A stretch of DNA of 64,000 nt from a virus: IMG/VR virus record IMGVR_UViG_3300017991_000002, positions 62,001 through 126,000 of that record; one strand, written 5' to 3'. How positions within the stretch are numbered: the first letter of the stretch is position 1; each line of letters begins with the position of its first letter. Positions 7,596 to 15,702 of the stretch are shown piece after piece. The notes under the pieces are model-generated. The model was not told the origin of the DNA. It did not search any database and saw only the letters and a program-made list of their open reading frames with translations. A program made the translations under genes and the position numbers.

Positions 7596-8094
7596 ATTAT
7601 ACCTACCTCATCCGGTATCGTTTAGGACATCGCTCACTAATTCTTCTTACCTCAGTAGAAAATTCCGCGGTTTGTTGAGGAATATTATTGGTACCATAGA
7701 GCTGGATAGGGGACGTCTTGTTGATACAGGTGGGGGAACAGTAGCATTTCTAAGGTCGGTCAATCCAGATACACATTACACAATTCATCTTAGTGGATGG
7801 CATCCTATCCCTGAAACCGTAATCAGAAACTTTGGAGTTATCTTTTCCTCCTTGATAGAAATAGACTCAGTTGTCCTTTTTACAGCCTGTAACTTTCCAC
7901 AAGGATCCGAGAAAATCGGCTACAGGGTTATGAGGGGAGATATTCGGCGTCTATATTTTCCGGCCTGTATAAAACTGGAAAACGGGGTCTATGTTCGGAT
8001 TGACTCCGACTTTGCCGTAAAACACCTCGGCCGGGATGAAGGGAAGAGGAGAGGTAAAGTAACGACAAGAAGATTGAGAGTAGGAGGTCGGTAA
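7585..8094 (+). CDS. Tagged paralog A (EKIGY/FPACI family)
   Basis: ATG 7585 is preferred over 7579 because GGAGG lies six bases before it. The 169-residue protein shares with the next gene the pattern EKIGY...RG.I....FPACIKLENG and a similar N-terminal layout, so the two are tandem paralogs. It ends TTRRLRVGGR, the shared tag followed by three residues. No known domain recognised. Confidence 0.75.
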   Translation: MAYKLYLPHPVSFRTSLTNSSYLSRKFRGLLRNIIGTIELDRGRLVDTGGGTVAFLRSVNPDTHYTIHLSGWHPIPETVIRNFGVIFSSLIEIDSVVLFTACNFPQGSEKIGYRVMRGDIRRLYFPACIKLENGVYVRIDSDFAVKHLGRDEGKRRGKVTTRRLRVGGR

Positions 8095-8552
8095 TGGAGC
8101 ATGAGAAGGAATTCTTACCCCATAATATACAGATCAAGACATCTATTAACAGCACTCCCTATTTTAGAAGGAGGCTCCGTGACTTGTTGTTCCGTCTTCC
8201 TGGAGACGATTCATACTCAACAGACAAACCACTGGGAGAAATAGCAAACGTGCATTTTCATCCCCCAACAGCCATTATTTATTGGTATTCCTCAATACCT
8301 CGTTCATTATTCAAAGGGTTTGCTCTCGTTTTCTGTGAGATTATAAAGAAGGGGGAGTTGGCTTACTTTGTCTCGCACGACTTTGAGAAGATCGGATATG
8401 CCATTTGGCGAGGGGGAATCCACGAAGTAATTTTTCCGGCATGTATCAGACTTGCAAATGGGACTATTATGCCTGCCTCAGAATTTGACTTTATAAGGAA
8501 CGCTAAGATAGAAAAGGTACCTTCAGTAAGAAGGTTAAGGATTCCAAAATGA
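8094..8552 (+). CDS. Tagged paralog B (EKIGY/FPACI family)
   Basis: This 152-residue protein is related to its upstream neighbour (EKIGYAIWRGGI, FPACIRLANG). It starts inside the previous stop (TAATGG) after GTAGGAGGTC. It ends SVRRLRIPK, a perfect tag. Tandem duplication with divergence is the simplest explanation for the pair. Function unknown. Confidence 0.75.
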   Translation: MEHEKEFLPHNIQIKTSINSTPYFRRRLRDLLFRLPGDDSYSTDKPLGEIANVHFHPPTAIIYWYSSIPRSLFKGFALVFCEIIKKGELAYFVSHDFEKIGYAIWRGGIHEVIFPACIRLANGTIMPASEFDFIRNAKIEKVPSVRRLRIPK

Positions 8553-8851
8553 GTGGCTGGGTAGAAGACCTCATCATGGGCCCCAGCCAATGTTACTTCT
8601 TCGTTGTTTTTAAGGACACGCGGTATTGCCTGTACCTTAGATGGCGGGACAGGAACCCGTGGAAGGGGTATATTATCAAGGATGTTCAATGGGTAGGGAC
8701 GATAACAGGAGGTAAGATGTCTGATGATCTCCTAAAGCAAAGAGGACTCTACTTTAGACAGGAAGAACACAAAAAGGCGCAATCGGCCATGATGCTTGCC
8801 TGGAATGATTATGTGAAAGGAAAGGTAAATATTTCCTTTGGGAGGAACTGA
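8549..8851 (+). CDS. Hypothetical protein (100 aa)
   Basis: Starts at an ATGA overlap with the preceding gene. It has a beta-rich, aromatic N-terminus (CYFFVVFKDTRYCLYLRWR) and a helical C-terminal part that ends KVNISFGRN without the tag. Fully embedded in the tagged-gene operon. No family recognised. Confidence 0.65.
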   Translation: MSGWVEDLIMGPSQCYFFVVFKDTRYCLYLRWRDRNPWKGYIIKDVQWVGTITGGKMSDDLLKQRGLYFRQEEHKKAQSAMMLAWNDYVKGKVNISFGRN

Positions 8852-9138
8852 TGTCAAAACGATATATAGAGGATACAAAAATGAATAACGAATTTGATGA
8901 CCCAAGAATTGTTTCATTGGTACGAGGGATAGAAAGAGTAAAATACGAGGCCGAAAGTGCCCAGTGTCTAGAGGTTGTTGTTGTCCTTAATACTCTCCTG
9001 GGCGCCCTCCTCTGCGGCAGGTTGGTGGACCTGACAAAACTCTGTCAGGAGTTTGCTGGGGAGATAAGAGAAGAGCTTGCCAGCAAAAGACCAAAAAGAA
9101 AGATTCGAGTCAATGAAGATACCACATCGACCAGATAA
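8851..9138 (+). CDS. Small helical protein with C-terminal KRKIRV tag
   Basis: The 95-residue product starts after TTTGGGAGGA, is mostly helical with a hydrophobic centre (VVVLNTLLGALLCG), and ends RPKRKIRVNEDTTSTR, a tag with nine trailing residues. The gene shares its first base with the last base of its neighbour and overlaps the following gene by 26 bases. Confidence 0.7.
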   Translation: MSKRYIEDTKMNNEFDDPRIVSLVRGIERVKYEAESAQCLEVVVVLNTLLGALLCGRLVDLTKLCQEFAGEIREELASKRPKRKIRVNEDTTSTR

Positions 9139-9367
9139 TATTGGTCCTTTCAAGGTAAGAAAGAGTAAGAAATATACAAGAAAGTGGAGAATCTGTTATG
9201 GTTCACTTACTGTATTGGACAGGATAAATTTTAAGCGGGATGCTGCCCGAGAAGCTTACAACATAAACAAGCCGTGGAGGGACGCCATAACTAGGCTGAA
9301 TATAACAGATGGAGTTATTCCAACCTTCAGGAGACTTAAAGTGAGGGCGGAAGAAGGAGAAGAATAA
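9113..9367 (+). CDS. Basic protein with C-terminal RRLKV tag
   Basis: The start is uncertain: ATG 9113 gives 84 residues (an ATG at 9077 would give 96 but lengthens the overlap). The N-terminal half is very basic (KVRKSKKYTRKWR). It ends TFRRLKVRAEEGEE, a divergent tag with an acidic end. Nucleic-acid binding is plausible from charge alone. Confidence 0.6.
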   Translation: MKIPHRPDNIGPFKVRKSKKYTRKWRICYGSLTVLDRINFKRDAAREAYNINKPWRDAITRLNITDGVIPTFRRLKVRAEEGEE

Positions 9368-9673
9368 ATGATATCACCGCACATGTTAGGGAGATATGAG
9401 TTCCACAGTCAGTCAACTGATAGCCATAAATTTTATCATGTATACTTTGACCACATGACAGGAACATATACATGCGAACATGGTCGATGTGGAAGAACTT
9501 CTATGAAGATCATGAGAGGTATTCCCGAGGAGAAGGCCCTCAAAAAGATAGTGGAGAAGATTAATAAAGGATATGAGAAAGTGACCGATCGCGGTTATAC
9601 CATAGAAGTCAATCGGGGTTCATCCCCTCCAACCCATAAAGTGAGAAAGCTTACTGTTCAGGAAAAGGGATAA
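9368..9673 (+). CDS. Hypothetical protein with C-terminal RKLTV tag
   Basis: 101 residues, starting after AGAAGGAGA. It has several His and Cys residues (HMTGTYTCEHGRCGR) that could bind a metal, followed by a Lys-rich helix. It ends HKVRKLTVQEKG. The next gene begins on its final base. Confidence 0.7.
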   Translation: MISPHMLGRYEFHSQSTDSHKFYHVYFDHMTGTYTCEHGRCGRTSMKIMRGIPEEKALKKIVEKINKGYEKVTDRGYTIEVNRGSSPPTHKVRKLTVQEKG

Positions 9674-9939
9674 TGCTATTTACTAACCGGATGGTCAGAG
9701 ACATGCTAAGGGACATAAACTGTATACCTGATCAGGGGCTTGTCGACATGGTAAGAGATGATCTGAACAGAGATCAGATATATAACGAAATCGCCAGAGC
9801 TCATACTAACTACGGCCGTATGCTTTATATCGATTTTTTAAGGGTTCTTGAGGAGAAAGTAGATATAGCTCTGAGAGCTTTAACTATTGAAAAGGCACGT
9901 TTGGGGGAGCCTATAAGGAGGTTGCGTATACATGAATAA
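9673..9939 (+). CDS. Small helical protein with C-terminal RRLRI tag
   Basis: 88 residues, nearly all helical and charged, ending PIRRLRIHE. The Arg-Arg codons (AGGAGG) of the tag also lie at the right distance to serve as the ribosome-binding site of the next gene (ATG 9932), a case where the tag codons seem to do two jobs. Confidence 0.7.
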   Translation: MLFTNRMVRDMLRDINCIPDQGLVDMVRDDLNRDQIYNEIARAHTNYGRMLYIDFLRVLEEKVDIALRALTIEKARLGEPIRRLRIHE

Positions 9940-10132
9940 TAAAGGAATTATTGAGCTGCAACATAGTATCGAGTCAATCCTGTCTGACCCACAGATAATT
10001 CCTGTTTTTGATTTTCCTATAGAGGAGACTTACTCTTCCCTAATAGAGAGGCATCGGATACCGGAGGACATGTTAGTCAAACCAAAAAGGATATACTCTG
10101 TCAGAAAATTGAGGTTACCGTGCGTATCCTAA
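9932..10132 (+). CDS. Very small protein with C-terminal RKLRL tag
   Basis: 66 residues that overlap both neighbours. After a short helical and Pro-containing body it ends SVRKLRLPCVS. The tag is about a tenth of the protein. Function unknown. Confidence 0.65.
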   Translation: MNNKGIIELQHSIESILSDPQIIPVFDFPIEETYSSLIERHRIPEDMLVKPKRIYSVRKLRLPCVS

Positions 10133-10536
10133 AGGTTGGGAAGAAGCCAAGAGCCAAGCGTCTGGAGATGCCTCGGCTTATTGATTGGGACAACCCAGAA
10201 ACTCAGAGAATAATTAGGGCGGCCAGGTGTTATGTTCGTAGAGATAGAGGTTTGGAGTACCCCAGCGGAACCAGATTATGGAGGGGAAGACAGGGAGGTA
10301 TATGGTTACCTTCTAATGGGGAGTGGCAGGAATGTTGCAATCATATAAAGCCTCCGATACCTAACTACCCATTTACACACTACAGACATTGTAAAACTAT
10401 AAAGCATATAATTCATCTTTATAAGGTTGATTATAAGGCTACAAAGGAGTTTATAAACCTGATAGTAAAGGGGGTGATACCTATGGAGGACAGTAAGATA
10501 GGGAAGCATAAACGGGTCTTAAGGATACGAACTTAA
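10120..10536 (+). CDS. Basic protein with C-terminal KRVLRI tag
   Basis: GTG 10120 after TTGAGG is the likely start; an internal ATG at 10168 is the alternative. The 138-residue protein is rich in Arg, Trp and His with two Cys-containing segments (NECCNHIKPP is approximated by EWQECCNHIKPP) and ends HKRVLRIRT. Nucleic-acid binding would fit its charge. No family recognised. Confidence 0.65.
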   Translation: MRILKVGKKPRAKRLEMPRLIDWDNPETQRIIRAARCYVRRDRGLEYPSGTRLWRGRQGGIWLPSNGEWQECCNHIKPPIPNYPFTHYRHCKTIKHIIHLYKVDYKATKEFINLIVKGVIPMEDSKIGKHKRVLRIRT

Positions 10537-10548
10537 AAAGGAGTAAGT

Positions 10549-10725
10549 ATGGTGACAGAATCTATGGAATATGAGTGCCTGGAGGATGCTCTACGATATG
10601 CTTTCGACGACTGCTTGGAGTTAAGGGAGAAGATAAAAGGAAAGAAGAAAAAGCGGGTCGGTAAGCTCGATAATAAGTTAAAGCGGTCTAGAAAGGGCCG
10701 AGAGAGGAGAGTAAGGAACAAATAG
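10549..10725 (+). CDS. Small protein with very basic C-terminus (58 aa)
   Basis: ATG 10549 follows AAAAAGGAG. The N-terminal half is acidic and helical, the C-terminal half is dense in Lys and Arg (KGKKKKRVGK, then KRSRKGRERRVRNK). It lacks the exact tag motif. Such small bipolar proteins often bind nucleic acid or RNA polymerase, but this is only an inference. Confidence 0.55.
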   Translation: MVTESMEYECLEDALRYAFDDCLELREKIKGKKKKRVGKLDNKLKRSRKGRERRVRNK

Positions 10726-10786
10726 ATCGGATAAATCCGCTCCACATATTGATAAGTGGAGACATTATGTCTGGGAAAGGAGGCCT

Positions 10787-11053
10787 ATGCTTAGGTTTTT
10801 TACTCTGCTTATGCATAAACACAGATGGCGTCGGATCGCTTTCTTTTTTGCGCCGCCTTCTGGGGAGCTGTTTCGACGATCCCTGGACGGTCCTACCAGG
10901 GAGAGGGCGACATACGGTATAACGACCATTGTCTGGGAATGTGATATTTGCGGAAAGTCTAAAAAGATGGAAGTTCTCGGCGAGGTTGTTGATCGGCCCC
11001 CTGTCGAGCAAAGGACGGAAAAGTACTCTAGGAGGCTTAGCATCCAAAGGTAG
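10787..11053 (+). CDS. Small protein with CxxC and C-terminal SRRLSI tag
   Basis: 88 residues after a perfect AAAGGAGG site. It contains one CDICGK knuckle (half a zinc ribbon) and ends YSRRLSIQR, a tag variant. A CTCCAC/GTGGAG hairpin lies in the short gap upstream (about 10739-10761). Confidence 0.65.
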   Translation: MLRFFTLLMHKHRWRRIAFFFAPPSGELFRRSLDGPTRERATYGITTIVWECDICGKSKKMEVLGEVVDRPPVEQRTEKYSRRLSIQR

Positions 11054-11064
11054 AAAGGAGATAC

Positions 11065-11274
11065 GTGTTTATCCTAACATTTGAACCAGGGGCTGTGGCT
11101 ATAAAGCCATGGAAACCGGGACAGCCACTAAAAGGAGATAGATTAGTGGCTACTATACCAGAATTAGGTGAATTGCTATGGGATCTTGAGATTGCTGAGG
11201 ACATGATCAATGATGCCGTAGAAAGATTGGAGAGCAGTGAGCAGTCTATCACTCTTCCAGTCAAGACACATTAA
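11065..11274 (+). CDS. Hypothetical small protein (69 aa)
   Basis: GTG 11065 follows AGAAAGGAG. It has a short beta-rich N-terminus (FILTFEPGAVAIKPW), then a helix, and ends TLPVKTH without a tag. Likely the last gene of the operon started at 6802. Confidence 0.6.
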   Translation: MFILTFEPGAVAIKPWKPGQPLKGDRLVATIPELGELLWDLEIAEDMINDAVERLESSEQSITLPVKTH

Positions 11275-11319
11275 AGAAGTTTTACCCAACCACAAACCCG
11301 TATTACAGGAGGTGTAACT

Positions 11320-12063
11320 ATGGGTATCTTTCAATTGAACCATCGTCAAGAGTTGAACACTTTACAAGTACCATCCGCAACCGCAACGTATCAGCCAATC
11401 CCCCATCGGGATGCTTTGGAGATTGTGGAGGACCAGTTCAAGAGAAGCGGTTTTTCCATTCAAAAGGAGTCAATTAGTATTGGGCAGGAGGGTCTCGTCA
11501 TGGCAGCCAAGTGGCAGTTGGAGCCTGAAGGGTTTGAAGCGATGCCGTCGCATTCGCCTATTGCTGTTGTCCTGAACGGTAATACGCGGAAGCACACCCT
11601 CAGAGTTGGTTTTGGGCTGAATTGCATGGTTTGTACCAACGGCATGTTCATTTCTGAGAAGTCAATCAAGAGAAAACACACCAAGAATATCTATCTTGAC
11701 ATCCCGGACATGGTCTATGATATGATCCAAAGCTCGGAGAATTGGTACTCGAAGTTTATGGGATTTCTGGAGGAGTTGAAGGATTTTGAACCAAGACGAG
11801 AGTACGTCAATGATATGTTGGTTCGATCAATGGAGGCAGGAGTCATCGCTTCCTCTCACATCAGAAAAGTCCTGAACATCTTCAGCGATCCAACTTATGA
11901 AGAGTATGGTAATGACACGTTGTATACTCTCCACAACGCTTATACCGAGGTTCTTCGTGACACCTCGACGGATATGGAAATTCCGCGGAAAACGATCAAA
12001 CTGAACGAAATGATCGATGGGATCAGGAACAATTTTCGATCTCGTAAACTCAGAATTCAGTAG
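11320..12063 (+). CDS. DUF932-like phage protein with C-terminal RKLRI tag
   Basis: The 247-residue protein resembles the DUF932 family of phage and plasmid proteins of unknown function: an early region IPHRDALEIVEDQF, a middle part with HTLRVGFGLNCMVCTNGM, and a helical C-terminal half. It starts after a strong ACAGGAGGTG. It ends RSRKLRIQ, a perfect tag encoded with CGT/CTC/ATT codons unlike those used in neighbouring tags, which argues for selection on the peptide and not on the DNA. Confidence 0.75.
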   Translation: MGIFQLNHRQELNTLQVPSATATYQPIPHRDALEIVEDQFKRSGFSIQKESISIGQEGLVMAAKWQLEPEGFEAMPSHSPIAVVLNGNTRKHTLRVGFGLNCMVCTNGMFISEKSIKRKHTKNIYLDIPDMVYDMIQSSENWYSKFMGFLEELKDFEPRREYVNDMLVRSMEAGVIASSHIRKVLNIFSDPTYEEYGNDTLYTLHNAYTEVLRDTSTDMEIPRKTIKLNEMIDGIRNNFRSRKLRIQ

Positions 12064-12073
12064 GAGGTGCAGT

Positions 12074-12550
12074 ATGACAAGAAAAGTCAGAGTCAACAAC
12101 AACCACAATATTGTTCACCAGATTACCTTACAGAATGTAGAGAATCTACGGAAGATGGAGGAAAAAATCAAGAGTGAGTTGAAAGAGGTGGTCGAGAAAA
12201 GAAAGGAAGCTGAGGACGAGGTTCTTGATAAGATCAAGAGACGGTTCTCGGTCGAACCGGGTGAACTGTCCGCCAAGATCGAAGAGAAAACGAAACGAAA
12301 CTCGGTCAGCTGGAAGACAGAATTCGTCTCCTTTGTTGGGAAACAGATCCACAGTAGACTGAGACGGAGCACCGATATACTCGAAAAGCTGATAGAAATC
12401 TGCGGTTCCCAGAAGAAAGCGAAATCCATCCTCAAGAAATTTTCCAATAACGAGGATGCTGCTTTTATTCATGCCGCGGGAGAGGCGGAAGCAAAGAAAA
12501 TCTCCGACAGCCAGCCTGAGGAGATCCAGGAAATATTAGTTATCGAATAG
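12074..12550 (+). CDS. Coiled-coil protein with N-terminal RKVRV motif
   Basis: I start at ATG 12074 after TAGGAGGTG. The 158 residues begin TRKVRVNNN and continue with a long charged coiled coil (about 20-70) and a second helical region. The start resembles the shared tag but placed at the N-terminus, which may be chance. It pairs in an operon with the DUF932-like gene and is followed by a perfect terminator. Confidence 0.7.
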   Translation: MTRKVRVNNNHNIVHQITLQNVENLRKMEEKIKSELKEVVEKRKEAEDEVLDKIKRRFSVEPGELSAKIEEKTKRNSVSWKTEFVSFVGKQIHSRLRRSTDILEKLIEICGSQKKAKSILKKFSNNEDAAFIHAAGEAEAKKISDSQPEEIQEILVIE

Positions 12551-12560
12551 TTTACCAGCA

Positions 12561-12579
12561 GGGGCCCTTTTTGGGCCCC
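12561..12579 (+). terminator. Rho-independent terminator
   Basis: A perfect 7-bp GGGGCCC/GGGCCCC stem with a five-T loop is followed by TCCTTTT. It lies 11 bases after the stop of the coiled-coil gene and ends that operon. Confidence 0.8.
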
Positions 12580-12596
12580 TCCTTTTGGAGATTATT

Positions 12597-13019
12597 ATGG
12601 GCACCTTTAAGATTGGTAAAGCTTCCATAGCTTCCCTTGCATTCCGGCAGTTGGAGCTCATGGACAACGATTTTCAATATGCCAAGTATTGTCTGTCCTC
12701 TACCCTGCCTCCTCTGTTAGAATTCTTTACTGATCTCCCAAGTGAGGAGATCGCTGAAGTCAATACGAAATTAATAAAACGAACAGACGGGGGTTGGAAT
12801 ATTATAGTCAGGGCGTTGACGGAAGTGAACAGGGATTGTACTAATAGTGCGTTGAAAACTCTTCCAGACCATGCAATAGTTCAGTTCAGAGACGGGGGTT
12901 TCGAAATAACATTCAAGTTCCCGGGACCGAAAATGTTCAGATCCAGGGTATGGGAAGGTTTAGTAGCGCCAGATACCAGAAAGCCTGTTAGGAAGTTAAA
13001 CATCAATAAGGAGGAGTAG
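12597..13019 (+). CDS. Hypothetical protein with C-terminal RKLNI tag
   Basis: ATG 12597 is preferred because TTTTGGAG lies seven bases upstream; TTG 12585 is less likely. The 140-residue alpha/beta protein ends KPVRKLNINKEE. Function unknown. The next gene follows after two bases. Confidence 0.7.
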   Translation: MGTFKIGKASIASLAFRQLELMDNDFQYAKYCLSSTLPPLLEFFTDLPSEEIAEVNTKLIKRTDGGWNIIVRALTEVNRDCTNSALKTLPDHAIVQFRDGGFEITFKFPGPKMFRSRVWEGLVAPDTRKPVRKLNINKEE

Positions 13020-13021
13020 CT

Positions 13022-13927
13022 ATGTCACATTTCACAGTTCTCGTTATCGGCGGCGACCCAGACGGGCTCTTAGAGCCTTATTGGGAGCTTGATTTGAGTG
13101 CCGAGGAGATGATTAATGATCCGAGGGCAGAGTTCAAAATTGAGGTTATTAACACCCCCTCCACAGGTGTTATACCTCCCCCCGGTTCTCGATTTAATTA
13201 TCCTCATGATGTAGAGACAGTGGATGAGTTGTTTGCCAAATTCAAATCCGAGCATCCGGACAGGGCTGATCAATACGGAGACATTCGTCAGTGGCTGGAC
13301 GTTTGGCACGGCTTTACCTACAGCGAGGAGCACAATGCATGGGGGTATTGGAGCAATCCCTATGCTAAATGGGACTGGTACCAAATCGGCGGCAGATGGG
13401 CAGGACTCCTTGTCCTGAAACCAGGAAAGAAGGGTCATAGGGGAGAGGAAAGTTGGACCTGGGACGGAGAGGGTCCTTACAAACCAGACGATAATAGGGC
13501 CAGAGTAGATCAGGCATTGTTTGATGACATTGACTGGGACTTTATGGACACCCCTACGGAGAAGGAACTCAAAAACATGGAATCGATATGGTACCATAAT
13601 GTCGAAAATCCGCTGACCAATGAACAGCTGCAGAGTGTGTCGGAGGAGGAAAGACGTGAGATACTGCAGTTTAGGTCTTTTTACAACCGTCAATACTTTG
13701 TTGATCGGTACGGCACCCTCGAGAAGTATATTGAGGCCGAAGGTAAGTTTTCGACCTACGCTGTTCTGGATGCCGCGGGGTGGCATAGTCCCGGTGATAT
13801 GGGGTGGTTTGGTATGTCTACAGAGTCTCATGAGGATTCAGTACTATGGTCTTTAAAATTTAGAGAGAACTTTTTAACAAACGTGGATCCGACAGAATTG
13901 ATCACTGTCGTTGATTGCCACATTTAA
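13022..13927 (+). CDS. Conserved phage hypothetical protein (MSHFTVLVIG type)
   Basis: The 301-residue protein starts MSHFTVLVIGGDP, a start I recognise from a widespread phage hypothetical family in which the N-terminus is followed by a Trp/Tyr/Gly-rich central region, here GYWSNPYAKWDWYQIGGRW. It ends with a hydrophobic domain (GWHSPGDMGWFGMST). No catalytic role is known to me. It lacks the tag. It lies between two tagged genes in the same operon. Confidence 0.8.
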   Translation: MSHFTVLVIGGDPDGLLEPYWELDLSAEEMINDPRAEFKIEVINTPSTGVIPPPGSRFNYPHDVETVDELFAKFKSEHPDRADQYGDIRQWLDVWHGFTYSEEHNAWGYWSNPYAKWDWYQIGGRWAGLLVLKPGKKGHRGEESWTWDGEGPYKPDDNRARVDQALFDDIDWDFMDTPTEKELKNMESIWYHNVENPLTNEQLQSVSEEERREILQFRSFYNRQYFVDRYGTLEKYIEAEGKFSTYAVLDAAGWHSPGDMGWFGMSTESHEDSVLWSLKFRENFLTNVDPTELITVVDCHI

Positions 13928-13941
13928 CAAAGGAGGTTTTT

Positions 13942-14628
13942 ATGGGAACAAGAGGAGCTTATGGATTCAGAATCAATGGTAAGGACAAAATCACTTACAA
14001 CCATTATGATTCCTATCCCAGTTATCTCGGTTCGAGTATTTTGGGGTTTATTGAAGAGACTCCTATCGAGGATATGAAGAGTATAGCAGAGAAGATAACC
14101 CTTATCATAAATCAAGATGCTGCCCCATCCGAGCAAGATATTTCCAGATACAAGGACTTCATGGATCTTGAAGTCAGTAAACAAAGTGAGAAAGATTGGT
14201 ATTGTCTTCTTCGTAAGGCACAGGGTAATCTCAACATCTACAAGAACCCTTCGTTCCTTCATATGATTGACAACCATGATTTCCTTCTGGACAGTCTGTT
14301 TTGTGAGTGGGCATATATTATTAATCTTGACGAGAAGGCCCTCGAGATTTATACCGGGTTCAATAAGAACAGACACGCGAAAGGCAGGTATGCAAGTGGT
14401 AAAGATCCCCAAAGCGATAAAGATTACTACGGTGTGGCCCTTGTTGTCAGCATACCGTTAAGTGCCCTGAAGGAGGATAAAGAGGGAGCGGTAAAGATAG
14501 TCAGGTGCTCAGATTTCTCTCAGATACCTTATGGTAAGGAGACTAAGAAAGAGATCATTGAAATGCTGGGAGCGTCGGACAGCCCTGAAAAATCGAAAAG
14601 GGTTCTTAAAGTCCAGGAGTCTGTGTAA
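13942..14628 (+). CDS. Conserved phage hypothetical protein (MGTRGAYGF type) with tag
   Basis: The start is ATG 13942 after AAAGGAGG. The 228 residues begin MGTRGAYGFRING..ITYNHYDSYPSYLG, a start found in a family of phage hypothetical proteins loosely similar to the MSTRAN proteins at 27906-28978. It ends SKRVLKVQESV, a tag variant. Function unknown. Confidence 0.75.
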   Translation: MGTRGAYGFRINGKDKITYNHYDSYPSYLGSSILGFIEETPIEDMKSIAEKITLIINQDAAPSEQDISRYKDFMDLEVSKQSEKDWYCLLRKAQGNLNIYKNPSFLHMIDNHDFLLDSLFCEWAYIINLDEKALEIYTGFNKNRHAKGRYASGKDPQSDKDYYGVALVVSIPLSALKEDKEGAVKIVRCSDFSQIPYGKETKKEIIEMLGASDSPEKSKRVLKVQESV

Positions 14629-14975
14629 TGGGATTGGATAACTTTTGGGAGCTTCCTGACGGAAGTGAACCGCCTGACCTTAACCCACCACTAAATTTAT
14701 GTGGGGGCATGTTCTCCGGACATGGAGGAGGCTCGTTTCGTGGTAAGGTTTATAACGGCCTCATTGAGGAGATAACAGGGGTGTCACTTTACCAGGATAA
14801 GATTGACAATGATACCATAATCGAGATGGCCCTTGCACTCTCTGAGGTAGATCCTGGTTCCGAGGTCATTAGGAGGCACTCAGGATGGGATACTGCAGAG
14901 GATGAATTTAAAGACCTTGTGAGGATGTTTATGACCTATGCTGAAATGGGGGCTGTTTTGAGAGGATGGTGGTAG
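14628..14975 (+). CDS. Conserved phage hypothetical protein (115 aa)
   Basis: The product has a Gly-rich N-terminus (LCGGMFSGHGGGSFRG) that could be a binding loop and a helical C-terminal half ending VLRGWW. The layout matches a small phage hypothetical family I have seen next to MGTRG-type proteins. It has no tag and shares its first base with the previous gene. Confidence 0.7.
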   Translation: MGLDNFWELPDGSEPPDLNPPLNLCGGMFSGHGGGSFRGKVYNGLIEEITGVSLYQDKIDNDTIIEMALALSEVDPGSEVIRRHSGWDTAEDEFKDLVRMFMTYAEMGAVLRGWW

Positions 14976-14976
14976 T

Positions 14977-15144
14977 TTGGAAAGGGTCGTCATTATTGTT
15001 AACGGGGGACTTGTAGAGTCCGTATTTTCAACAGCGAAAGAGATGGACGTTTATGTCGTCGATGTTGATCACATGATCGGGGATGAAAAGCCTGATGAGG
15101 TTATTGACCAAGAATACTACAGCTCGGGAGCGAAGAATGACTGA
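14977..15144 (+). CDS. Small protein (55 aa), VNGGLVESVF type
   Basis: TTG 14977 begins two bases after the previous stop and gives 55 residues. The sequence VIIVNGGLVESVFST and VYVVDVDHM is typical of a tiny phage protein family. The start is inferred from spacing and the AGAGGATGG upstream. It overlaps the next gene by eight bases. Confidence 0.6.
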   Translation: MERVVIIVNGGLVESVFSTAKEMDVYVVDVDHMIGDEKPDEVIDQEYYSSGAKND

Positions 15145-15388
15145 ACCATTCTGCACCAAGTGCAGTAAAACCATGGATTGTTATAAGGTAGGCGCAGCAG
15201 TAGTTACAATGGCCAGAAACGAAGAAGGGGAAAAATTCCCTCTAACATTGCGGTGGGGGGACATTTATAAATGCCCCTCCTGCGGAAACGAAGTAATTAC
15301 AAACTTTGGAAGTTCAAATTCGAATGCGGCAGAGGTTGAAGCAAACGTTAAAAACTTATCTTCTTTTTTTGAGGAGGATGTCTCTTAA
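15137..15388 (+). CDS. Zinc-ribbon protein (83 aa)
   Basis: Starting at ATG 15137 the protein begins TEPFCTKCSKTMDC and has a second knuckle CPSCGNE about 35 residues later, a four-Cys zinc ribbon. The remainder is short and acidic. Its last base is shared with the next zinc-ribbon gene. Such ribbons commonly bind nucleic acids or protein partners. Confidence 0.7.
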   Translation: MTEPFCTKCSKTMDCYKVGAAVVTMARNEEGEKFPLTLRWGDIYKCPSCGNEVITNFGSSNSNAAEVEANVKNLSSFFEEDVS

Positions 15389-15699
15389 TGACAGACATAC
15401 TTAAATGTCCTTTTTGCGGAAGCAGTCATCTTTACAGGATAGAGGCAGTGTGGGCCCTTGCACGAATAGAGCCAGTTGTTAACTCTGTATTCGAGCTAGA
15501 TTGGACGTACACAGGGGAAACTGATGTAATATGGGATTCTCAAGGGAGGAAACTTGTACCTGACGGCGTACCGGAATTCCAATGTGCTGAGTGTGCACTA
15601 GAATTTGACAGTAACCTTAAACCATCTCATTCTTCCGATAAATTAAAGAGGAATGAGAGAGTCAAGACAGGAAGAGTTCTAAGACTTAAAAAGGAGTAA
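15388..15699 (+). CDS. Zinc-ribbon protein with C-terminal GRVLRL tag
   Basis: 103 residues with CPFCGSSH near the N-terminus and CAECALEF near residue 70, a split four-Cys zinc ribbon. A Ser/Lys/Arg-rich linker leads to the end KTGRVLRLKKE, a tag variant. Co-translated with the ribbon protein upstream. Confidence 0.7.
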   Translation: MTDILKCPFCGSSHLYRIEAVWALARIEPVVNSVFELDWTYTGETDVIWDSQGRKLVPDGVPEFQCAECALEFDSNLKPSHSSDKLKRNERVKTGRVLRLKKE

Positions 15700-15702
15700 A
15701 CA

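Noticed and set aside
13070-13831. Long - strand open frame (253 codons) opposite the gene at 13022
   Set aside because: It is the shadow of a well-supported + strand gene, with no ribosome-binding site and unlikely composition.
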